NCBI RefSeq assembly: GCF_011170125.1
Contig: NZ_BLLN01000005.1
Coordinates: forward strand, 1,674,001-1,738,000
DNA from: Streptomyces diastaticus subsp. diastaticus
GTDB taxonomy: Bacteria; Actinomycetota; Actinomycetes; Streptomycetales; Streptomycetaceae
DNA length: 64,000 nucleotides
Reading direction: 5' to 3'
Positions within the stretch are counted from its first letter, which is position 1. Each line of letters begins with the position of its first letter. Positions 57,619 to 64,000 of the stretch are shown in pieces. The position numbers and the translations under genes were made by a program. A model generated the notes under the pieces. That model worked only from the letters and a program-made list of their open reading frames with translations, was not told the origin of the DNA and did not search any database.

Positions 57619-59109
57619 CTAGGCGGCGAGCTTGGCCATGGCCGCGTCGATCCGGGCGAGGGAGACGTCCTTGCCGAGGATCTGGAGGGACTCGAAGAGC
57701 GGCAGGCCCACGGTGCGGCCGGTGACCGCGACGCGGACCGGCGCCTGTGCCTTGCCGAGCTTGAGACCGTGCGTCTCGCCGGCCTTCAGGACGGCCTCCT
57801 TGAGCGCCTCGGCGCTGCCCCAGTCGGCGCCCTGGAGGTTCTCCCGGGCGGTGGTGAGCAGGGCCAGCGGGTCGCCCTTCATCGCCTTCGTCCAGGACGC
57901 CTCGTCGAAGACCGGCTCCTTGAGGAAGAGGAAGTCGACGTTGGCCGTGATGTCGGAGAGCACGGTCAGGCGCGTCTGGGCGTACGGGGCGATCGTGTCG
58001 AAGACCGCCTGGTCGAAGTCTTCCGGCGCCCAGGGGGCGTACGGGGCGACCAGCCACGGGGCGCAGGCCTCGGCGAAGGCGGCGGCGTCGAGCATCCGGA
58101 TGTGGTCGGCGTTGATCGCCTCGGCCTTCTTGAGGTCGAAACGGGCCGGGTTGGCGTTGACGTCCGCGATGTCGAACTTGGCGACCATCTCGGGGATCGT
58201 GAACACGTCCTGGTCGGCGGAGAAGGACCAGCCGAGCAGTGAGAGGTAGTTCAGCAGGCCCTCGGGGAGGAAGCCGCGCTCGCGGTAGAGGTTGAGCGAC
58301 GCCTGCGGGTCCCGCTTGGAGAGCTTCTTGTTGCCCTCGCCCATCACGTACGGCAGGTGGCCGAAGGCCGGGGTCTGCTTGGCGATGCCCAGCTTCTCCA
58401 GGGCCTGGTAGAGCGCGACCTGGCGCGGGGTGGAGGAGAGCAGGTCCTCGCCGCGCAGGACGTGGGTGATCTCCATCAGGGCGTCGTCGACCGGGTTGAC
58501 CAGCGTGTAGAGCGGGGCACCGTTGGCCCGGACGATGCCGTAGTCCGGGACGTTCTCCGGCTGGAAGGTCAGCTCGCCGCGGACCAGGTCGGTGAAGGTG
58601 ATCGTCTCGTCGGGCATCCGGAACCGGATGATGTGGCTGCGCCCCTCGGCCTCGTACGCGGCCTTCCGCTCCGTGGTGAGGTCGCGGCAGTGGCCGTCGT
58701 ACCCGGAGGGCCGGCCGGCCGCGCGGGCGGCCTCGCGGCGCTCGTCCAGCTCCTCGGTGGTGCAGTAGCAGGGGTAGGCGTACCCCTCGGCGACCAGGCG
58801 CTCGGCGACGTCCGTGTAGAGGTCGGTGCGCTGCGACTGGCGGTACGGGGTGTGCGGGCCACCGATCTCGGGGCCCTCGTCCCAGTCGAGGCCGAGCCAG
58901 CGCATGGAGTCCAGGAGCTGCTGGTACGACTCCTCGGAGTCGCGGGCCGCGTCGGTGTCCTCGATGCGGAAGACCATGGTGCCGCCGGTGTGGCGGGCGT
59001 AGGCCCAGTTGAACAGGGCGGTGCGGACGAGTCCGACGTGCGGGTTGCCGGTGGGCGACGGACAGAACCGTACGCGGACCGGGGAGGAGGGGGTTGCTGC
59101 GCTAGCCAC
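57619..59109 (-). CDS. gltX: Glutamyl-tRNA synthetase
   Basis: 496-residue class I synthetase that charges tRNA-Glu and, in bacteria lacking GlnRS, also tRNA-Gln before amidation. The HIGH-like motif is [10 protein letters not shown] (18-27), KMSKS-like KLSKRDP is near 262-270. Its neighbourhood with tRNA-Glu and tRNA-Gln is suggestive. GTG start overlaps the FAH gene by eight bases. Confidence 0.96.
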   Translation of the reverse strand: MASAATPSSPVRVRFCPSPTGNPHVGLVRTALFNWAYARHTGGTMVFRIEDTDAARDSEESYQQLLDSMRWLGLDWDEGPEIGGPHTPYRQSQRTDLYTDVAERLVAEGYAYPCYCTTEELDERREAARAAGRPSGYDGHCRDLTTERKAAYEAEGRSHIIRFRMPDETITFTDLVRGELTFQPENVPDYGIVRANGAPLYTLVNPVDDALMEITHVLRGEDLLSSTPRQVALYQALEKLGIAKQTPAFGHLPYVMGEGNKKLSKRDPQASLNLYRERGFLPEGLLNYLSLLGWSFSADQDVFTIPEMVAKFDIADVNANPARFDLKKAEAINADHIRMLDAAAFAEACAPWLVAPYAPWAPEDFDQAVFDTIAPYAQTRLTVLSDITANVDFLFLKEPVFDEASWTKAMKGDPLALLTTARENLQGADWGSAEALKEAVLKAGETHGLKLGKAQAPVRVAVTGRTVGLPLFESLQILGKDVSLARIDAAMAKLAA

Positions 59110-59878
59110 GCTTGATCACCTTGTTGGTGAGAGTGCCGATGCCTTCGATGGAGACGGCGACTTCGTCGCCGACGGTGAGCGGCCCGACGCCTGCCGGGGT
59201 GCCCGTGAGGATGACGTCGCCCGGGAGCAGCGTCATGGCCTCGGTGATGTGCACGATCAGGTCCTCGACGGGGCGGACCATGTCACTGGTGCGGCCGAGC
59301 TGGCGCTGGACGCCGTTGACCGTGCACTGGATGGTGAGGTCGTCCGGCTCGACGTCGGTCTCGATCCACGGGCCGAGCGGGCAGGAGCTGTCGAAGCCCT
59401 TGGCGCGGGCCCACTGGTCCTCGCGGCGCTGCACGTCGCGGGCGGTGACGTCGTTGGCGCAGGTGTAGCCGAGGATCACGTCGCGGGCGCGCTCGCGGGG
59501 CACCTCGCGGCACATCCGGCCGATGACGACCGCCAGCTCGGCCTCGTGGTGCAGCTCCTCGGTGAAGGAGGGGTACGCGATGGGGTCGCCGGGGCCGATG
59601 ACGGAGGTGGACGGCTTGAAGAAGGTGACGGGGACGTCGGGGACGGCGCCGCCCATCTCCTTCGCGTGCTCCGCGTAGTTGCGCCCGATGGCCACCACCT
59701 TGTTGGGGAGGACGGGCGGCAGGAGCCGGACCTTGGCCACGGGCACCTTGGTGCCGGAGAGCTCGAAGTCGGCGAACGGGATGCCCTTGATGATGTCGAG
59801 GACGAGGCTGTCGGGGCTGTCACCCTCGACCGCCCCGAAGGCGACATTGCCGTCGATGGAGAACCTGGCGATGCGCAC
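59102..59878 (-). CDS. Fumarylacetoacetate hydrolase-family protein
   Basis: 258-residue FAH-fold enzyme, metal-dependent hydrolase or decarboxylase of acyl-pyruvates. Metal ligands lie in [11 protein letters not shown] and [26 protein letters not shown] is the family start and [11 protein letters not shown] the signature. The exact substrate is unknown; conserved upstream of gltX in actinobacteria. GTG at 59876-59878, with GAGGGG upstream. It overlaps gltX by eight bases. Confidence 0.92.
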   Translation of the reverse strand: MRIARFSIDGNVAFGAVEGDSPDSLVLDIIKGIPFADFELSGTKVPVAKVRLLPPVLPNKVVAIGRNYAEHAKEMGGAVPDVPVTFFKPSTSVIGPGDPIAYPSFTEELHHEAELAVVIGRMCREVPRERARDVILGYTCANDVTARDVQRREDQWARAKGFDSSCPLGPWIETDVEPDDLTIQCTVNGVQRQLGRTSDMVRPVEDLIVHITEAMTLLPGDVILTGTPAGVGPLTVGDEVAVSIEGIGTLTNKVIKRG

Positions 59879-60011
59879 GGGTTGCGGCTGCCCCTCTGCT
59901 ACTGCTGACGCTGCGGAAGTCGGACACCCCAGGCTAACGCGCCCGTGCCCCCGGGCCGCGCGGAGCGGGCCCGGGGGCACGGGGCGTCTCGGCGGCGCGG
60001 GGCCGCCGGGG

Positions 60012-60410
60012 TCACTCCGCGGCGGCGGCGACCGGGCGGGGCGCGGCGGGCGCCGGGGCGGTCATCAGGATGGTGCGCACCGGGTTGGCCGTCTGGCCGG
60101 GGAGCTTCGCGCCGTAGGTGGGGCCGGTGACGGCGGGGGTGGTCGCCAGCAGGGTGCGGCGCGGGCTGGCCGTGGCGGCGGGCAGGGTGCCGGCGTCGGG
60201 GCGCCGGGCGGGCCGGCCCAGCGCGGCGGCGTCGGTGAGGCGGGCCAGCGTGGTGCGGCGGGGGTTGGCGGTGGTGCGGGGCGCCGGGGTGGTGGTCATC
60301 TGCTGCTGTGGCCCTTGTCTGCGTCGGGTGGTGCCGGTGCTGCGGCCGGTCGCGGTGCTGCCCGTTCGCGTTCCGGACGCGTGATCCCAGTAAAGCGTCA
60401 GGCTAAACAT
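60012..60410 (-). CDS. Small protein with three TA(N/S)PxRTxL repeats, function unknown
   Basis: 132-residue basic, Thr/Pro/Ala-rich protein from the ATG at 60408-60410, which has GGGGGA at good spacing. The motif TANPRRTTL, TASPRRTLL, TANPVRTIL occurs three times, spaced 35-50 residues apart. It has no membrane segment or known domain. An alternative start MTTTPAPRTTANPRR at 60299 lacks a ribosome site. It lies between FAH and cvnA1. Composition alone cannot exclude a spurious frame, but the repeats and the ribosome site support coding. Confidence 0.6.
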   Translation of the reverse strand: MFSLTLYWDHASGTRTGSTATGRSTGTTRRRQGPQQQMTTTPAPRTTANPRRTTLARLTDAAALGRPARRPDAGTLPAATASPRRTLLATTPAVTGPTYGAKLPGQTANPVRTILMTAPAPAAPRPVAAAAE

Positions 60411-60914
60411 GCACATCCCCCGCAAAGTCGAGAAGGAGCCATGATCCTCGTGTGAGTTTCCTCACGCGAGGGCGGACAAGATGGACAGTTCGGGCGTGAC
60501 ATCCGGGCTGGGGAAACGGACAATGCACCGCTGAAGCCCTCATTCCGCTCCCGATCATGGCGACTGGGACAGCCCCGCGAACCACGCCTGGACCGTGCAC
60601 CTCGTCAGCAAACGTCCGCTATGTTGCGAATCGGCTCCCACCGTTGGTGATGCCGCGCTCACTTCCGGTCACCTGTGCCCCGGGGTTACCCACGGGCCTT
60701 GTTGGAGATCCTGCACTGTGCTGAAATTCCCCGGACCGCCGCTCGAAACGGTCGGCGCGCAGGGGGCGCAACAGCGCCGCGTGGCGGTGAAAGGGGAGGA
60801 CGCGCCGGTCCAACACGACCACCTGGGGCCCGGTATCCATCGGCAGGCCCCCCGAATCGACTCCGTTCCACCGCAGGCAGCGGCGGAACGCCTGGTCCAG
60901 AGGTTGCGACGCCA
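60411..60914. promoter_or_regulatory. Control region of cvnA1 and small repeat gene
   Basis: No gene. About 500 bases, less GC-rich than average around 60600-60730, where the cvnA1 promoter is expected. The segment CTCACTTCCGGTCACC at 60658-60673 has two TCAC half-sites in direct order. No clear hexamers. Confidence 0.4.
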
Positions 60915-63900
60915 GTGCAGGGACGTTTCAAGAGGGATGGCAACGCTGCGGCCGACTCCGAGCCGCGCGGCGGGAGCGACCGCGGCCAGTCGACCCAGCA
61001 CGCCCGGAACACCGGTCCCGGCAAGGGCCGGGACAAGGAACGTGCGGGCGGCTCCCCCACTGCCCCCACCTCCCCCGACGGAGCGGCGGAGAAGGCCGAC
61101 GAGACCGCGGCCAAGCCGGCGCCCGCCACCGGTCCCGGCTCGCGAATAGCGCTGCGCAACTGGCGTATCAGCACGCGCCTGGTCGCGCTGCTGACGCTCC
61201 CCGTGGTCGCCGCCACCTCGCTCGGCGCGATGCGCATCAACTCGTCCATGGACGAGATCGAGCAGCTCGACAACATGAAGCTGCTCACCGAGATGACCAA
61301 GCACGCCACCCGGCTGGCGACCGCGCTCCAGAACGAGCGCGACCAGTCGGCCGGCCCGCTCACCCACGGTGGCAAGGCGACCGACTACGACGTCCGCAGC
61401 CACCGGGAGAACACCGACCGCGCCCGGAAGGTGTTCCTGGAGGGCACCCGCGACCTGGAGTCCGCGGACGAGCAGGCCCTCGACGGCGTCCGCAGCAACG
61501 TCCGGCAGATCACCAGCCAGCTCTACACGCTCGGTGACATCCGCAAGGAGGCGTACCAGGACGACCAGTCCGTCTCCCAGACGATCGACGCCTACAGCCA
61601 GCTCATCGAGCAGCTGCTCGACCTGTCGACCGACATGGCCCAGGCGACCAGCAACCCGGACATGATCCAGCGCACCCGCGCGCTCGCGGCCTTCTCCTCC
61701 GCCAAGGAGTACGCCTCGATCCAGCGGGCCGTGATCGCCGCCGCCCTGCCGGCCAACGACCGCACCTACGGCGAGCTCTCCGAGACCGACCGGCGCTACG
61801 GCTCCAACGCCTTCAAGAACGAGGAAGGCTCCCTCGCCATCCTCGGCGGCGTCTACGACGGCAACGCCGAGACCCTGCTGAAGCCGCTCGGCAACAACGC
61901 GACGATCACCGAGGCCAACGCCTACGCCAAGCGCGTGCTGACCGAGCCCAACGGCATGCGGATGCTGGACAAGCGCTCCTACCGCGACTGGCTGGACGAC
62001 GCCTCCGCCGAGCTCGACCAGATGCAGCGCATCGAGACGACGCTGCTCACCGAGATGGAGCAGAAGGCCCGTGAGCTGCGCAACGAGGCCGAGCGCGACG
62101 CGTACATCAACGGTGCGCTGATCCTCCTGGTCCTCGGCGTGTGGCTGGTCGGCGCCTTCGTGGTGTCCCGGTCGATGATCCGCTCGCTGCGCCGCCTCCA
62201 GGACACCGCCACCAAGGTCGCCCAGGAGCGGCTGCCCGAACTGGTCCAGCAGCTGTCCGAGTCGGACCCGCAGGATGTCGACACCTCGGTGGAGTCCGTG
62301 GGCGTGCACTCCCGCGACGAGATCGGCAAGGTGGCCGCGGCCTTCGACGACGTGCACCGCGAGGCGGTCCGCCTCGCCGCCGACCAGGCGTTGCTGCGCG
62401 GCAACGTCAACGCGATGTTCACCAACCTCTCGCGCCGCAGCCAGGGCCTGATCCAGCGCCAGCTCTCGCTCATCTCCGAACTGGAGTCCCGCGAGGCCGA
62501 CCCGGACCAGCTCTCCTCCCTCTTCAAGCTCGACCACCTCGCGACCCGTATGCGCCGTAACGGTGAGAACCTCCTGGTCCTCGCCGGTGAGGAACCGGGC
62601 CGCCGCTGGACGCGGCCCGTCCCGCTGGTCGACGTGCTCCGTGCCGCCGCCTCCGAGGTGGAGCAGTACGAGCGCATCGAGCTGGCGTCGGTGCCCGCCA
62701 CCGACGTCGCGGGCCGCGTCGTCAACGACCTCGTGCACCTCCTCGCCGAGCTGCTGGAGAACGCCACGTCGTTCTCCTCGCCGCAGACCAAGGTCAAGGT
62801 CACCGGTCACGCCCTGCCCGACGGGCGGGTGCTGATCGAGATCCACGACACCGGCATCGGCCTCTCCCCCGAGGACCTCTCCGCGATCAACGAGCGGCTC
62901 GCGCAGCCGCCGACGGTGGACGTCTCGGTCTCGCGCCGCATGGGGCTGTTCATGGTCGGCCGTCTCTCGCAGCGTCACGGCATCCGCATCCAGCTGCGCC
63001 CCTCCGACTCGGGCGGCACGACCGCGCTGGTCATGCTCCCCGTCGACATCGCCCAGGGCGGCAAGAAGGTACCGCCGAAGAAGGGCCCCGCGGGCGTTCC
63101 GCCGGGCGGCCCCGGCGGGCGCCGTCCCGGCCCCGGCGGCCCCGGCGGCCCCGGTGGTGCCGGTGGCCAGCTCGGTGCGGGCCAGGGACGCGGTCAGGTC
63201 GGCTCCTCCTCGCCCCGTGCGGCGCTGCCCGGACGCGAGCCCGGCGCGGCGATGCGCGGCGACGCCCCTCAGCAGGGCGGCTCCACCAACCTCTTCGGCG
63301 CGGCCCCCGCGCCGGGCGGCCGAGGCCCGTCGCGGCCCGGCCAGGGCTCCGGGCAGAACGGCCCCGGCGGTCTGTTCGGCGGCGGCCCCGGCTCCGGGGC
63401 GGACCGCGGTGCCCGCCAGGGCGGCCCCGGCCAGTCCCCGTTCGGGGCGCCCTCCGGCGGCGACCAGCGGCCGCAGATACCGGTCCAGCGGCAGGACGAC
63501 ACCGGGGCCGACAGCCTCGGCGCGGTCCCGCCGAACGGGCCGGGCGTGCGCGCCGACGGCCGTCGCAGGCCGCAGCTACCCCCGCGGCCGGGCGGCGGTC
63601 AGCTGCCGCCGAGCGGCCCCAGGGCGGAACTGCCGGCGGCGCCGGGCGGCGAGCAGTCGCGGCCGAGCTGGTCGACCGAGCACGCGGCGGCGCACGACAC
63701 GCCGCGCGGCCACGACGAACCGGACGCCACCGCGCAGTTCCCGGCCGTCTCCGAGCAGCAGGGCCCGGGCGCCACGGGGCAGTTCCCCGCGGTGCGCGAG
63801 CCGCGGCAGGGTGGCCAGGACGCGTACGGTCCCGCTGCCACGGGCCAGTTCCCGGTTCCGGGGTACGAGCAGGGTCACAGCGGTGGCCAGGCTCCGTACG

Positions 63901-64000
63901 ACGAGCTGTCGGGCGCCGACGCCACCTCGCGGTTCCCGGCGGTCCCCGCGCAGCAGCAGGGCACGCAGGGCGGCTACCAGGACGGCGGCCACCAGGGCTT
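60915..64000 (+). CDS. cvnA1: Conservon sensor histidine kinase-like protein CvnA1 (3' end outside window)
   Basis: Open from the GTG at 60915 to the right edge, at least 1028 codons, without a stop. Order: basic and acidic cytoplasmic tail (1-85), membrane segment 1 (88-106), extracytoplasmic nitrate-sensor-like helical domain (107-398), membrane segment 2 (400-418), HAMP-like linker, and an ATPase domain with N-box LLENATS (Asn616), DTGIG (645-649), and RRMGLFMVGRLS. The phospho-acceptor region (NLSRRSQGLIQRQLSLISELE) lacks a conventional H-box. The rest is Gly/Pro/Gln-rich. This matches CvnA of the cvn operons (CvnA-B-C-D), which in Streptomyces influence development and antibiotic production. 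Confidence 0.9.
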   Translation, partial: MQGRFKRDGNAAADSEPRGGSDRGQSTQHARNTGPGKGRDKERAGGSPTAPTSPDGAAEKADETAAKPAPATGPGSRIALRNWRISTRLVALLTLPVVAATSLGAMRINSSMDEIEQLDNMKLLTEMTKHATRLATALQNERDQSAGPLTHGGKATDYDVRSHRENTDRARKVFLEGTRDLESADEQALDGVRSNVRQITSQLYTLGDIRKEAYQDDQSVSQTIDAYSQLIEQLLDLSTDMAQATSNPDMIQRTRALAAFSSAKEYASIQRAVIAAALPANDRTYGELSETDRRYGSNAFKNEEGSLAILGGVYDGNAETLLKPLGNNATITEANAYAKRVLTEPNGMRMLDKRSYRDWLDDASAELDQMQRIETTLLTEMEQKARELRNEAERDAYINGALILLVLGVWLVGAFVVSRSMIRSLRRLQDTATKVAQERLPELVQQLSESDPQDVDTSVESVGVHSRDEIGKVAAAFDDVHREAVRLAADQALLRGNVNAMFTNLSRRSQGLIQRQLSLISELESREADPDQLSSLFKLDHLATRMRRNGENLLVLAGEEPGRRWTRPVPLVDVLRAAASEVEQYERIELASVPATDVAGRVVNDLVHLLAELLENATSFSSPQTKVKVTGHALPDGRVLIEIHDTGIGLSPEDLSAINERLAQPPTVDVSVSRRMGLFMVGRLSQRHGIRIQLRPSDSGGTTALVMLPVDIAQGGKKVPPKKGPAGVPPGGPGGRRPGPGGPGGPGGAGGQLGAGQGRGQVGSSSPRAALPGREPGAAMRGDAPQQGGSTNLFGAAPAPGGRGPSRPGQGSGQNGPGGLFGGGPGSGADRGARQGGPGQSPFGAPSGGDQRPQIPVQRQDDTGADSLGAVPPNGPGVRADGRRRPQLPPRPGGGQLPPSGPRAELPAAPGGEQSRPSWSTEHAAAHDTPRGHDEPDATAQFPAVSEQQGPGATGQFPAVREPRQGGQDAYGPAATGQFPVPGYEQGHSGGQAPYDELSGADATSRFPAVPAQQQGTQGGYQDGGHQG

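Overview
The window is high-GC chromosomal DNA from a Streptomyces (or very close relative). The evidence is the extreme third-position GC, frequent GTG starts, a cluster of four type I signal peptidases, an NsdA orthologue, a lysine-tailed HupS, an NdgR-type IclR regulator beside leuCD, and a conservon (cvn1-type) sensor kinase at the right edge. From memory, the gene order matches the S. coelicolor core block from about SCO5602 (left) to SCO5544 (right); this could not be checked by search. I see no transposase, integrase, phage gene, CRISPR array or rRNA operon.

Layout. 1-8.7 kb, minus strand: rpsP, khpA, rimM, trmD, rplS, the four signal peptidases sipWXYZ, a NUDIX hydrolase, a DUF2469 protein and a YraN-like protein cut by the left edge; a SprT-like metalloprotein lies just right of rpsP. 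9.3-21 kb: a plus-strand methyltransferase, then minus-strand genes: a second-type ftsH, ffh (SRP), glnD, glnK, amtB with a GlnR-like box upstream, and nsdA. 21-30 kb: a small plus-strand prim-pol-like gene, then minus-strand ftsY (SRP receptor), glcP (glucose permease) and smc. 30-42 kb: a small coiled-coil gene, acyP, a secreted CAP protein, mutM, rnc, rpmF, DUF177, a DivIVA-like coiled-coil protein, coaD, rsmD, recG and a DAK2 protein. 42-52 kb: rpmB, thiD, thiL, a stand-alone Lrp/RAM domain, a DUF3515 lipoprotein, ddl, gpsA, plsC, cofC, a small orphan, hupS and a small orphan. 52-64 kb: leuCD with divergent ndgR, five tRNA genes (Gln, Glu), a HAD phosphatase, gltX, a FAH-family hydrolase, a small repeat protein, and cvnA1 running off the right edge. 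cvnA1 has no stop inside the window.

How the genes work together. Most belong to growth and information processing: ribosome building (rpsP, rplS, rpmF, rpmB, rimM, rsmD, trmD, rnc), membrane targeting and export (ffh, ftsY, sipWXYZ, ftsH), chromosome organisation and repair (smc, hupS, recG, mutM), and nitrogen and amino-acid control (glnD-glnK-amtB, leuCD-ndgR, gltX beside tRNA-Glu). Regulators of development or secondary metabolism are interspersed (nsdA, rnc/absB type, ndgR, cvnA1).

The less ordinary material is mostly outside standard gene content: a dispersed GTACGGGGC / CAGGTCG repeat family in gaps and inside the smc hinge, a 17-bp minisatellite upstream of ftsY, a sipX reading frame running far into sipY, two stacked hairpins in the rpmB leader, a duplicated tRNA Gln-Glu cassette, and a small protein with a repeated TA(N/S)PxRTxL motif.
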